DNA of 17,170 nucleotides from Candidatus Coatesiibacteriota bacterium. Its GTDB lineage: Bacteria > B130-G9. The DNA lies in assembly GCA_016929465.1 (NCBI GenBank), contig JAFGIT010000085.1, positions 1 through 17,170 of the forward strand. The letters run 5' to 3'. Numbering within the stretch: the stretch's first letter is position 1; the number at the start of each line of letters is the position of its first letter. Both the position numbers and the translations under genes were made by a program. The notes under the pieces were generated by a model that saw only the letters and a list, made by a program, of their open reading frames with translations, did not search any database and was not told where the DNA came from. This document shows, piece after piece, positions 1-7,804 of the stretch.

Positions 1-42
1 CCCACGTGTCAACGTGGGGTAACGAGCCCTCGACGACCTCTA

Positions 43-96
43 CCTCCTCCCCGCGTCAATCGCGGAGCGATTGACGCGGGGAGGAGGTTTTGCTTT
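43..96 (+). terminator. Strong rho-independent terminator of an upstream gene outside the window
   Basis: Two 21-nt arms (43-63 and 67-87) are perfect reverse complements around a GGA loop. They are followed by TTTTGCTTT, which orients the terminator on the plus strand. The gene it serves must lie left of the window. A smaller 7-bp hairpin (1-7 with 12-18) lies just before it. Confidence 0.85.
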
Positions 97-919
97 GGCT
101 TCCGCGAATCCGTGGGTTTGGCCTTCGGCCTGCACTCCACGGCTAATCATACGATGCCCCGCTGGGGCATTGGCTAAGCAAACCAGATTAATTAGATGGT
201 AATTCACTCAAATCAATACTGGCCCAAGATTAGCTACAATTTTGAGTCACACCCCACCGCCCGGGCCGGAGTTGCCATTCGATTGCATTGGCCATATATT
301 TAGGTGTGTATGCCTATTGTATGACTGAAGATACTTGGATTCATCGAGTGGCTGATGCGGGGTATTGGGCCCCATCAAGAAAACACTTGACAAATAAGAT
401 CCCAGGGATTAACGTCTATACAGTGACTATAAGTTAAGGAGTTATCCCTTTAACCAGGGAGATTCGGAGGAGAAAGTTAAAAGGGTAGTAGGAACTCGCT
501 AGATTAGCTGCTTCCTGCCTCCTTTTTCAAACCGACCCGTAAGGGTCAAGCTCCATTTATCTCCGCCGATGTCTCCCCGACATTTTGGAATATTTGGATT
601 GAGATCGTCCATATATAAGATTGGGCCTATGCTACTCTCCACGGAGCTCGATTGCGCGAAATTCATAGACGTTCGACGCATCGAAGAGCTTTCTCAAGAT
701 AGAAATATAGAAAGAGAAGTATCCATAGGCCAATTTCAAGAAGCCAACCTGGATCAAATATTAGCATTTCAACATACTGCCTTAACAATAGAAGAACATG
801 CTTATTTCAAGACTTCGCAGTCATTGCTCCCCGCGCCGTGTTCGGGGACCAAAGGACATTGTGACCTGAGAAGGAGGTGTCAGCCAGAGAAAATTTCGCG
901 GCATTCCGAGGAGGACGGA
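97..919. other. Long stretch with no convincing gene; several small hairpins
   Basis: No ORF here has both a credible start and recognisable protein content. Visible structures are a hairpin with CCGTGG/CCACGG arms (110-115 with 137-142) enclosing GGCC-TTC-GGCC, and a perfect 7-bp ATGCCCC/GGGGCAT hairpin (154-160 with 164-170). Neither has a T-run, so they are probably not terminators. A reading frame is open from ATG 569 through to 1033, but it has no ribosome binding site at 569 and resembles no family I know. It may be a decayed gene, with only its 3' end (from 920) having a good start site. Confidence 0.5.
387..415 (+). promoter_or_regulatory. Weak candidate sigma-70 promoter
   Basis: A perfect TTGACA (387-392) is followed after 17 nt by TAACGT (410-415), a poor -10 match. 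It is the best -35 upstream of the plus-strand run. The distance to the first large gene (about 630 nt) makes it uncertain that it serves that gene. Confidence 0.2.
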
Positions 920-1033
920 ATGTCATACATCGCTAACTGGGAGGGATGCGATGCAGGGATGATTCTGATGCCCTATGGCGAACATACAGTTCTATTTGAC
1001 AGCGCGAATTGGAGTTTCGCGCTATTTTCTTAA
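920..1033 (+). CDS. Possible 37-aa small ORF upstream of the first beta-helix gene
   Basis: ATG 920 is preceded by GAGGAGG with about 5 nt spacing. The frame runs 37 codons and stops 12 nt before the GTG start of the next gene, close enough for translational coupling. The product (MSYIANWEGC... ending SFALFS) has no signal peptide and no match I recognise. Its length equals that of several of the conserved peptides in this window, but it lacks the YExPxV and GPSLSC motifs, so I do not assign it to that family. The frame is open further upstream to 569, so it could instead be the tail of a decayed gene. The RBS and position are seen directly; any role is unknown. Confidence 0.25.
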   Translation: MSYIANWEGCDAGMILMPYGEHTVLFDSANWSFALFS

Positions 1034-1045
1034 TTGGAGGAGAAG

Positions 1046-2887
1046 GTGATAATTAAGCGAGAGTTGATATTTGCTGTAGCATTGGTAACGACAATGCTGC
1101 TGATTTCAGTAGTCGGCGCTTTTGCCGCCGATGATGACGGTGTTCTTCACGTTCCTGCAGAGTATTCTACGATACAGAATGCCATTGGAACAGCTCAAAC
1201 GGGGGAAGTCATCCTGGTGAGCGCCGGCACGTATGACGCAAGCACGGAGACGTTCCCAATCACCATCACACAAGGCGGTATCACGTTGCGCGGTGCGGGA
1301 ATGGGCCTGACAATAATAGATGCGTCAAGCGCGAATCCGCGCAAACGAGTCATTAAAATGAGCGGAGTCGATCACGTCACACTTGTCGGCCTAACGATAA
1401 CAGGTGGTCATGTCGTGGGTAGTGGCTATAGCGACTACGCCGGCTCAAATGGCGGAGGTATCTACGCCTATGACTGCGAGGATCTGTTGATCCAAGACTG
1501 CGAGATTACCAACAACTATGCCAAAGGTAGCTTTGCCTCTCGAGACGGAGAAGGGAATTTCGATTGGTATGGGCAATACGGAAGCGATGGCTCCAAGGCG
1601 TCTGCTCGTGCTGGCGGTGGTGGCCTATATTTGCGCTATTGCAAGGATACCACGGGTTCCGCAACCGTCACGATAGACCGATGCGTGATTCACGACAATA
1701 AAACAGGCATGGGTGGCGGTGGTGTATGCTCCAACTATGCGCCGGCTATCATCACTGATTGCTGTATCTACGGCAACAAAGCCTGCCAGGGGGCAGGTGT
1801 CTATTGGTTCGATTACGTGGTCAATGGAGCCAAAATCGAGCACATCCTGTTCAATGACCTGATCATCCTCAACGAGATTTGTCTTCCCGCATATTGGGGT
1901 AAATATGAGAAACTCGCTGGCTCCGAATGGACCGCTGGCGAGGGAGCCGGGCTTTACATGTCGAATTGGGGCCTTGGCCAGAAGTTCCGCATTTACAACG
2001 CTACGATCGCTGACAACGACGGCTATCATGGCTACTGCTCTGAAACCCAGAAGAACTACGACCACGGCGGATATGAAGTGTATATCAGCCATAGTTGCTC
2101 TAACGCTGACCTCAAAGGGGCCAATAATATCTTCTGGCCCAACGAGAATGATGACAAGGGCTATTATGACAACGGCTATGATGGCAAGTCGGACATGTCC
2201 TATTCCGACATATATTGGAAGAATAGCTGCGGCAACGAGCAGATATATCCGGGAAAGACTGCCTATGCCCCCAACTACAACATATTAGAGGTCCCGCAGT
2301 TCGATTATTACGGCGAATACAGCGTAATATGCCAGCGCTATTTCTTGCAGCGCTCGAGCGATGCCGTCGATACCGGCACATCTGGCCCAAGAGCCTATAC
2401 TCCTGAGGTCATCTGTGGAAGCACGAATAATGCCTATACTACGGATGTGCGAGGCTATTATGACGGCTCGAATAAGCCTTCAACAGAATATGAGGGTGGT
2501 GGCGATTTGATGGACATGGGCTTCCATCATCGAACAGACAGCTGCAGCTACATTGAGCTCACTTCGTTTGAGGCCAAAGCATCCCCGGACGGCGTGGTTC
2601 TGAATTGGGAGACTGGCGTTGAGCTGGATAACGCAGGATTTGCGATATACCGCACTGTATCGGGCGAAGGGAATTACAGATGCATCAGCGGGTTAATCCC
2701 AGCTGAAGGCTCTGCCAGTTCCGGTGCCTCCTACGCCTTTGTTGATGAGGATGTGAATATGGGCGTCTCCTACGAGTATTGGCTCGTCGATATCGAAACG
2801 ACCGGTAAATGGACGGCGCACGGGCCTGTGTCCGCGAGGATGCCCATGCTTTTGACACCAATAATGAGTGAATTCATCAATAGATAA
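1046..2887 (+). CDS. Exported right-handed beta-helix protein with C-terminal FN3-like module (cargo 1)
   Basis: A 613-aa protein. I place the start at GTG 1046 because GGAGG (1036-1040) sits 5 nt upstream; the in-frame TTG at 1034 would overlap that site. Residues 1-27 form a Sec signal peptide (basic start, hydrophobic core, VGAFA then ADDD). From about residue 35 the pattern VPAEYSTIQNAI...GEVILVSAGTY is the usual opening of right-handed beta-helix (pectate-lyase-like) proteins. Repeated G-G-G-[IVL]-Y turns follow up to about residue 495, ending with a VDTGTSGP and VDMG-like MDMGFHH segment. Residues about 501-598 are the module shared with four other proteins here (SYIEL...NWETG, LDNAGF.IYR, GASY.F, YWLVDI, TAHGPVSA). 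A short tail ends in INR. No lyase active site can be assigned; a structural or glycan-binding surface role is an inference. Peptide copy 1 starts 28 nt downstream. Confidence 0.85.
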   Translation: MIIKRELIFAVALVTTMLLISVVGAFAADDDGVLHVPAEYSTIQNAIGTAQTGEVILVSAGTYDASTETFPITITQGGITLRGAGMGLTIIDASSANPRKRVIKMSGVDHVTLVGLTITGGHVVGSGYSDYAGSNGGGIYAYDCEDLLIQDCEITNNYAKGSFASRDGEGNFDWYGQYGSDGSKASARAGGGGLYLRYCKDTTGSATVTIDRCVIHDNKTGMGGGGVCSNYAPAIITDCCIYGNKACQGAGVYWFDYVVNGAKIEHILFNDLIILNEICLPAYWGKYEKLAGSEWTAGEGAGLYMSNWGLGQKFRIYNATIADNDGYHGYCSETQKNYDHGGYEVYISHSCSNADLKGANNIFWPNENDDKGYYDNGYDGKSDMSYSDIYWKNSCGNEQIYPGKTAYAPNYNILEVPQFDYYGEYSVICQRYFLQRSSDAVDTGTSGPRAYTPEVICGSTNNAYTTDVRGYYDGSNKPSTEYEGGGDLMDMGFHHRTDSCSYIELTSFEAKASPDGVVLNWETGVELDNAGFAIYRTVSGEGNYRCISGLIPAEGSASSGASYAFVDEDVNMGVSYEYWLVDIETTGKWTAHGPVSARMPMLLTPIMSEFINR

Positions 2888-2915
2888 GACAAGGATTAAA
2901 AAAAGGGAGCGATAG

Positions 2916-3032
2916 ATGAAGAAGGAAATCTATGAGGCGCCAAAGGTCTTAACTTTTGGCGAGAGAACGCTGAGCTCTATTCTCGGCCCTAGCCTTTCAT
3001 GCACGGGCTTCGGTGGGTCTGGATCCTGCTGA
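2916..3032 (+). CDS. YExPxV / GPSLSCTGFGGSxxC peptide, copy 1 (putative RiPP-type precursor)
   Basis: A 38-aa peptide, MKKEIYEAPKVLTFGERTLS followed by SILGPSLSCTGFGGSGSC. An AGGGAG site lies about 6 nt before the ATG. The first half is charged and carries YEAPKV at residues 6-11. The second half is small, uncharged and Gly/Ser-rich, with Cys29 and a terminal Cys38. There is no signal peptide. The YxxPx[LV] motif is like the leader motif bound by RRE-containing partner proteins in lasso-peptide and related RiPP systems; that is family knowledge, and the link here is inference. It follows cargo 1 by 28 nt and is probably on the same transcript. It could alternatively be an unmodified signalling peptide. 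Confidence 0.85.
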   Translation: MKKEIYEAPKVLTFGERTLSSILGPSLSCTGFGGSGSC

Positions 3033-3172
3033 GCTCTACAGATGGTAGATATTCATCGCTCTTATGATGAATGGGAGGTGATGCGAATTTAGGAAATGGG
3101 ACTTTTCGAGTATTTGCAAGGGGATGAGGCGAAGTAGCGGAAAGGTCTGGAAACGAATCAGATCGCAAAAGG

Positions 3173-3178
3173 TATAAT
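3173..3178 (+). promoter_or_regulatory. Perfect -10 hexamer upstream of cargo 2
   Basis: TATAAT at 3173-3178 lies 62-67 nt before the chosen start of the next gene. No good -35 hexamer is seen 16-18 nt upstream, so this may be a weak, activator-dependent or chance site. The 140 nt between the copy 1 stop and this hexamer contain no terminator. Confidence 0.25.
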
Positions 3179-3239
3179 CTCGGGAAGAGAGGTGATATTG
3201 AGAAATAATTTTCGGAGTATGGTTCTGACATGGAGGAAG

Positions 3240-4988
3240 ATGAACCAGAACTTGAAATCAAAAATGGAGAAGAATGTGTTACGAAGACAATTTCTAATTA
3301 TGCTGCTATGCGTCGCAATGACGTTGCTGACATTTGGGTTAGCGAATGCCACCGACTACTATGTCAAGGCCGGAACGGCGGGCAACGATTCGAATGCGGG
3401 CACAGCCGCCGCACCATGGAAGACAATTACGCGCGCGCTTAGTCAAGACACGGGAACTTGGACTCCCGTAATAGCAGATGGCGACACAATCTACGTGCTG
3501 CCTGGGACATACGATACCGCAAATGGCGAGACGTTTCCGCTGAGCATCCTAAATCAGATTACATTGATCGGGGCAGGTGCGCCGGTTCTAGCGAAGACGG
3601 TTGATGCCAGTAGTTCTGGTAAACGTGTGTTTCAGGTTGTAGGCATAGATAATGTCAAGATCGCGTTCCTGGAGATCTGTAATGGCACCGCAAATGCTAT
3701 CGCTCCTGGCAATAAAGGAGGCGGCATTTACATTGATGGCTGTATGGACATCGAGGTCGCGGACTGCGAGTTTCATAACAACTATGCATCCAATTCCGGT
3801 GGTGCCATCTGGGTCGGTAGGAGCTCGGGCAAACTCCACCAAAACGTCATCTGGGAGAATGATGCCGATGATAACTGTGGTGGTGGCATTTATATCTGGG
3901 CGCCGACCAATGAAGACTGCTCCCCACAAACTGGCAGTAATAGCCCTCTAGTGGTTCGGGATAACTGCCTTTATGATAACACCTGTGGCGATAGCGGCGC
4001 CGGTGTTTATTTCAAAAGCGACGACACCCAATATTACTATGCTGATTGTCAGGGATATGGCGGTGGAGATGGTACGTGGTTCTTTAACAACCTGGTGTTT
4101 GAGAACGCGGCTGGTAGCGACGACGCCGGTGGCCTTCAGATTGGTGTAGACGATGATGGACGGTGCGCCATAGTCACAGTAGACAATAACACTATTGCAC
4201 ACAACACGTACTATGGCCTGTATGCAGAGGATCACTGTTGTACGGATGGTAAGAACAATATTATCTGGGGCAATGGCCCAGCTGATAGAGACGATGTCGG
4301 TTCTTCTGAGGGCCACATACTCAACATCATCTACTCAGACATATACACTGTAGCTACTGGGGCTGGTTCCGACTACAATACAGGAAACGGCAACATCGAC
4401 GTTGATCCACTGTGGACATCATTAGGCGTTGGCGGCATGCCGTGCGATGGGTACTTCCTGATGCATACAAGTCCCTGTATAGATACCGGTACAGGAAATG
4501 CGAATGATGCCGACAAATATGGTGAAGACCCATCGTGGACAAACACCCGATTCTACGCCGAGACTGACCGTCTGGATGTGAATGTTGTCGATATGGGCCA
4601 TCATTACAAGAAGTATGGTGGCTCCTACATCGAGCTGGCTTCGTTCAGCGTTGATGCTGATTTCAACAAGGTGGTCGTGAAGTGGGAGACCGCTACCGAG
4701 ATCGACAATGCGGGCTTCTTGGTTTATCGCTGTGACGATGAAGCGAGTGGATGCCACAAGGTAAGTGATTTCATCTCCGCAAACGGTAACGCCGCGGGCG
4801 GCGCAACCTACTCCTTCACTGACACTGATGTGAAGGCGGGCGAGACGTATTACTACTACCTGGTGGATATTGATACGGATGGCACGTGGACAGCACATGG
4901 TCCGACGGTCGCTACGCTGCCGATTCGCCTGGATCTCGCGGAGCCTGTTCGGGGTCTTCTCGTCAACCAAAAACCAGATGCCCGATAG
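3240..4988 (+). CDS. Exported DUF1565-like beta-helix protein with C-terminal FN3-like module (cargo 2)
   Basis: The protein is 582 aa from ATG 3240 (GGAGG 3232-3236, short 3-nt spacing). GTG 3276, with GGAG 6 nt upstream, is an equally plausible start 12 codons later, and the frame is open back to GTG 3192. The signal peptide is basic (LRR) with a long hydrophobic core ending in GLANA. The mature start (TDYYVKAGTAGNDSNAG, then PWKTITRAL, then ADGDTIYVLPGTY) is the classic N-terminus of DUF1565/parallel beta-helix proteins. Beta-helix turns with GGGIY and GGAIW follow, then a PCIDTGTGNAND segment and VDMGHHY. From about residue 460 comes the shared module (SYIELASF, KWETATEIDNAGFLVYR, TYSFTDTDVKAGETYYYYLVD, TAHGP), then a tail with LLVNQKPDAR at the C-terminus. 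It is closely similar to cargo 3, especially in the last 120 residues, which points to tandem duplication. Confidence 0.85.
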   Translation: MNQNLKSKMEKNVLRRQFLIMLLCVAMTLLTFGLANATDYYVKAGTAGNDSNAGTAAAPWKTITRALSQDTGTWTPVIADGDTIYVLPGTYDTANGETFPLSILNQITLIGAGAPVLAKTVDASSSGKRVFQVVGIDNVKIAFLEICNGTANAIAPGNKGGGIYIDGCMDIEVADCEFHNNYASNSGGAIWVGRSSGKLHQNVIWENDADDNCGGGIYIWAPTNEDCSPQTGSNSPLVVRDNCLYDNTCGDSGAGVYFKSDDTQYYYADCQGYGGGDGTWFFNNLVFENAAGSDDAGGLQIGVDDDGRCAIVTVDNNTIAHNTYYGLYAEDHCCTDGKNNIIWGNGPADRDDVGSSEGHILNIIYSDIYTVATGAGSDYNTGNGNIDVDPLWTSLGVGGMPCDGYFLMHTSPCIDTGTGNANDADKYGEDPSWTNTRFYAETDRLDVNVVDMGHHYKKYGGSYIELASFSVDADFNKVVVKWETATEIDNAGFLVYRCDDEASGCHKVSDFISANGNAAGGATYSFTDTDVKAGETYYYYLVDIDTDGTWTAHGPTVATLPIRLDLAEPVRGLLVNQKPDAR

Positions 4989-5004
4989 GATGGAGAGGAT
5001 AACC

Positions 5005-5118
5005 ATGGAAAAAACATACGAAGCACCAAGAGTTATCACGCTGGATAATGAGACGCTAACTAGCGTGCTCGGACCCAGCCTGTCCTGCACGGGTTTTGGC
5101 GGGTCTGGAACCTGCTAA
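5005..5118 (+). CDS. YExPxV / GPSLSCTGFGGSxxC peptide, copy 2
   Basis: A 37-aa peptide, MEKTYEAPRVITLDNETLT followed by SVLGPSLSCTGFGGSGTC. GGAGAGG lies 6 nt before the ATG, and the gene begins 16 nt after the cargo 2 stop. YEAPRV is at residues 5-10 and the cysteines are Cys28 and Cys37 (last residue). The ribosome binding region and first codons are nearly the same as at copy 4 (7681), matching the similarity of their cargo genes. This is the most typical member of the set and can serve as the reference sequence. Confidence 0.88.
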   Translation: MEKTYEAPRVITLDNETLTSVLGPSLSCTGFGGSGTC

Positions 5119-5174
5119 GCTTAACACCAAGAAGATTAATTCATCTGGGGGTACCGCAGATGCACTAGCACCCA

Positions 5175-5228
5175 GGTGCGGTCGAGAGGCGGGGCTTAGC
5201 GGCTCCGCCTCGACACCTTAACCGCACC
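5175..5228 (+). other. Long GC-rich stem-loop in the cargo 2 to cargo 3 interval
   Basis: GGTGCGGT (5175-5182) pairs with ACCGCACC (5221-5228). Inside it, CGAGaGGCGG pairs with CCGCCTCG, giving a two-part stem. No T-run follows, so it is not a standard terminator. It could stabilise the 3' end of the upstream message, act as a factor-dependent terminator, or be a leader structure for the 79-aa gene. I recognise no riboswitch class. Confidence 0.5.
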
Positions 5229-5363
5229 GCGGGGAAGGAAGAGACAGCCGAGGTCATTATCTCTGGGAGGGGAAGTATTGACCTTCTATTGCAGATAAGC
5301 TCTGTGAGGCAGTTTGCTTGCTGCAGGGCAAAGGTACTCAAGCAGATGCTTTTGGAGAGAGAG

Positions 5364-5603
5364 ATGCGTTCATCGGTGGAATTAAGGCTGGCACTGGCCA
5401 CTATCGCCGTCGCTCTGGCGATCCTGGTCACCGGAGCCATCGCTGACCACATCTATTTCAACCAGGAACTTGATGGTCGAATGGGCATGGGTGATGAATG
5501 GAGTGCGAAAGGTGCAAATGTCATTGGATCACCAATTAGCGCCGCAATTCTTGATGAGATTATTCCGCATCATGATTTCAATCAAACATATAACAATATG
5601 TAA
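5364..5603 (+). CDS. Small 79-aa exported protein, possibly a cargo remnant
   Basis: I start at ATG 5364 because GGAGAG (5354-5359) lies 4 nt upstream; the frame is open to 5289. Residues 1-27 (MRSSVELRLALATIAVALAI, then LVTGAIA) form a clear Sec signal peptide. The mature start ADHIYFNQ resembles ADQLYYVD and TDYYVKAG of the beta-helix neighbours. The remaining ~50 residues (including MGMGDEWSAKGANVIGSP and a His/Asn-rich end) lack beta-helix turns and the shared C-terminal module. It occupies exactly the cargo position: a peptide gene follows after 18 nt. I therefore see either a truncated cargo gene that kept its signal peptide or a genuinely small exported protein. The function is unknown. 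Confidence 0.6.
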   Translation: MRSSVELRLALATIAVALAILVTGAIADHIYFNQELDGRMGMGDEWSAKGANVIGSPISAAILDEIIPHHDFNQTYNNM

Positions 5604-5621
5604 GTCCAAGGGACCATTCGT

Positions 5622-5735
5622 ATGAATAATATATATGAAGTTCCAAGAGTGATTACCCTTGACAACACCGCCCTGACGAACCTGTTGGGTGCTAACGTCT
5701 CCCACACGGTCTTCGGTGGCGCTGCGATCTGTTAG
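5622..5735 (+). CDS. Divergent member of the peptide family, copy 3 (first Cys replaced by His)
   Basis: A 37-aa peptide, MNNIYEVPRVITLDNTALT followed by NLLGANVSHTVFGGAAIC. The leader-like half is well kept (YEVPRVITLDN). The second half reads GANVSHTVFGGAAIC instead of GPSLSCTGFGGSGTC, so the first Cys is His28 while the terminal Cys37 and the FGG step remain. The RBS (AAGGGA) is weaker than at the other copies. It follows the 79-aa exported protein by 18 nt. Either it is drifting because its cargo is truncated, or it is a specialised variant matched to a different cargo. It cannot form the Cys-x8-Cys pair. Confidence 0.75.
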   Translation: MNNIYEVPRVITLDNTALTNLLGANVSHTVFGGAAIC

Positions 5736-5827
5736 AGATAGCACTTATTTATATAGATTCTTAGAGAATACCGAGGGTAAGGAGGCGGAATTATCCGTAA
5801 AGAAGCCTCAGTGAATTCCTGGAGGAG

Positions 5828-5977
5828 ATGAATATTCACGAGGTGATTGAGATCGCGATGTTGAATGGTGTGTCGCGACTTCCCTATTTGGTGTTAAAGG
5901 CGGATGCCCTGGCAGATATTATTGATCACAACGACACTTGCCTGGGTATCAATTTACGGATGCTGACGGAGGTATAG
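5828..5977 (+). CDS. Possible 49-aa ORF coupled to cargo 3
   Basis: GGAGGAG lies directly before ATG 5828 (very short spacing). The frame runs 49 codons to a TAG at 5975-5977, one base before the ATG of cargo 3, whose Shine-Dalgarno (GGAGG) lies inside this ORF. That arrangement is typical of translational coupling. The product contains IEIAMLNGVSRLP, then YLVLKADALADIIDH, and looks like a short soluble helix-strand segment without a signal peptide. I do not recognise it. It may be a fragment of a larger domain. An internal ATG at 5858 is an alternative start. Confidence 0.4.
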   Translation: MNIHEVIEIAMLNGVSRLPYLVLKADALADIIDHNDTCLGINLRMLTEV

Positions 5978-5978
5978 C

Positions 5979-7664
5979 ATGCGTATGCGGAGAGATTTCA
6001 AACTAACGATTGCGGCGCTGCTATTGTTTTTCGCTGTGGCGGTTGTTGTCGCGTGGGCAGACCAGCTCTATTACGTCGATGTTGAAAAAGGCACGGATGC
6101 GAACGGCTACGGGGCTTCGCCTGGTTACGGTGCCTGGAAGAGCATCACCTATGCTCTTGCCCATGTGGCAGGGTCGGAGACAGACCCAGTGGAACTTCTC
6201 ATAGCGAGGGGGACTTACGATAGCAGTATTGAGAGTTTCCCATTGTCGATGGAAAGCTATGTCTCATTGTATGGGATACATCCGAGCTCGGTGACAATAG
6301 ACGCTGGGGGCAGCAGCAAGCGAGCGTTGTTTTCTGATGGCGCTGTAGATGTGACGGTAAGTGGTCTTACAATTGAGAATGGCGACGGGGGCGCACCCAT
6401 TAACGAATATACGAGAGGGGGCGCTGTATATTGCCTTGACTCCTCTTTGGAGTTTGTCTATTGCAGGATTCTTAATTCCAGCGCGGATTACGGCGGCGGC
6501 ATATACACGAATAGCGAAACGCATATCAAATTCGTGGAATGTGAGATCGCCAACAACTCGGCCACGATCGATGGGGGCGGTATCTACACCGACCACTCCT
6601 ATGTGACTATCTGGGATACCGTGATTGCTGATAACACCGCAGATAACGATGGCGGCGGTATGTTCTTCGATAACAACCTGAGCATTGAGATCTGGAACTG
6701 CCTGATCATTCGCAATAAAGCAGGTGTAGGCGAAAATCCACCGCCCTATGGCGATGGAGAAGGAGGGGGCGTCTATGTCAATGGCAAGAGCACAAATGAG
6801 AGTGAGCCCTTATTCATAAACTGCACATTCTCGCTCAATGAGGCCGGTGCTTTTGGCGGTGCTATAGCTCTCGGGTCCTATGCCAAGCCCAGGATCGTGA
6901 ACTCGATTCTTTGGGGCGATAAAAGCCACAAATTATATGATGGAAAATACTATAACGAGATCTACAACGCCCAGAATAACAATTCGATTTGCGTGACATA
7001 TTCTGACGTCGATCAGGATGGCTACCTTCCGTCTGGAGGTCAAACGCAGGGCTGTAATCTAGGAAATATTCGCCAAGATCCTCTATTCGACCCGTATGGA
7101 GGCTACGAAGATTTCTTCCTGTCTCAGGGCAGTAAACCAAAGAGCCCATGTGTTGATACGGGTGACAACGATTGGGAATGGTACGGTGGATGCCATAACC
7201 ATAAATACACCACAGATCCATCAGATCACCTTGATATGAGCAGCTGTACCGACCAAGACAAAGTTGATATGGGATACCACTATAAGACCTATGGTATGAG
7301 CTATATTGAGTTAGCTTTGTTCAGTGTTGATGTTGATTTCAATAGGGTGGTCCTCAAGTGGGAGACTGCTACCGAGATAGACAACGCGGGCTTCTTAGTC
7401 TATCGCCGCGAAAATGAGGCAAGTGAATACCAGAGGGTGAGCTCATTCATCCCTGCGGCTGGCGCCGCGGCTAACGGAGCATCGTATTCCTTTACCGATG
7501 CCAACGTGAAAGTCGGCGAGACCTATTACTATTACCTTGTTGATATCGACACCAGCGGGAAGTGGACGGCACATGGCCCTGTACCTGCCGGGTTGCCGGG
7601 GCGTCTCGAGTTTATCGGGCCTGTTCATAGCCTTATCGTGAACCAAAGACCAAGTGCACGATAG
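5979..7664 (+). CDS. Exported DUF1565-like beta-helix protein with C-terminal FN3-like module (cargo 3)
   Basis: A 561-aa protein with GGAGG 6 nt before ATG 5979. The signal peptide is MRMRRDFKL plus a hydrophobic stretch ending VVVAWA (residues 1-27). The mature start is DQLYYVDVEKGTDANGYG, then AWKSITYAL and LLIARGTY, the DUF1565/beta-helix opening. GGAVY, GGGIY and GGGMF turns mark the parallel beta-helix (about residues 120-320), followed by PCVDTGDND and VDMGYHY. The shared module covers about residues 439-545 (SYIELALF, KWETATEIDNAGFLVYR, GASYSFTD, YYYYLVDIDTSG, TAHGPV). The tail ends in LIVNQRPSAR, almost identical to the LLVNQKPDAR tail of cargo 2. Location on the cell surface or outside the cell is inferred from the signal peptide. 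No enzyme active site is visible. Confidence 0.86.
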   Translation: MRMRRDFKLTIAALLLFFAVAVVVAWADQLYYVDVEKGTDANGYGASPGYGAWKSITYALAHVAGSETDPVELLIARGTYDSSIESFPLSMESYVSLYGIHPSSVTIDAGGSSKRALFSDGAVDVTVSGLTIENGDGGAPINEYTRGGAVYCLDSSLEFVYCRILNSSADYGGGIYTNSETHIKFVECEIANNSATIDGGGIYTDHSYVTIWDTVIADNTADNDGGGMFFDNNLSIEIWNCLIIRNKAGVGENPPPYGDGEGGGVYVNGKSTNESEPLFINCTFSLNEAGAFGGAIALGSYAKPRIVNSILWGDKSHKLYDGKYYNEIYNAQNNNSICVTYSDVDQDGYLPSGGQTQGCNLGNIRQDPLFDPYGGYEDFFLSQGSKPKSPCVDTGDNDWEWYGGCHNHKYTTDPSDHLDMSSCTDQDKVDMGYHYKTYGMSYIELALFSVDVDFNRVVLKWETATEIDNAGFLVYRRENEASEYQRVSSFIPAAGAAANGASYSFTDANVKVGETYYYYLVDIDTSGKWTAHGPVPAGLPGRLEFIGPVHSLIVNQRPSAR

Positions 7665-7680
7665 TACGGAGAGGATGGCC

Positions 7681-7794
7681 ATGGAAAAAACAAACGAAGC
7701 ACCAAGAGTTCTCACACTGGATAACGACGCGTTAATCAGCGTGCTTGGGCCCAGCCTGTCCTGCACGGGCTTTGGCGATTCCTCAACCTGCTAG
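7681..7794 (+). CDS. YExPxV-family peptide, copy 4 (NEAPRV variant)
   Basis: A 37-aa peptide, MEKTNEAPRVLTLDNDALI followed by SVLGPSLSCTGFGDSSTC. It begins 16 nt after the cargo 3 stop with GGAGAGG 6 nt before ATG. The leader Tyr is Asn here (NEAPRV) and one Gly of FGGS is Asp, but LGPSLSCTGFG and both Cys (28 and 37) are kept. If Tyr is needed for recognition by a partner protein, this copy should be less well recognised. It is otherwise almost the same as copy 2. Confidence 0.85.
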   Translation: MEKTNEAPRVLTLDNDALISVLGPSLSCTGFGDSSTC

Positions 7795-7804
7795 AGAATG
7801 ATAA

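Noticed and set aside
569-1033. A 154-aa gene starting at ATG 569
   Set aside because: No RBS at 569, no recognisable domain and uneven composition. Only the part from 920 has a credible start.
5119-5363. Riboswitch (cobalamin, Moco or c-di-GMP type) around the GC-rich stem-loop
   Set aside because: The strong hairpin is real, but none of the conserved core strings of these classes is present in order.
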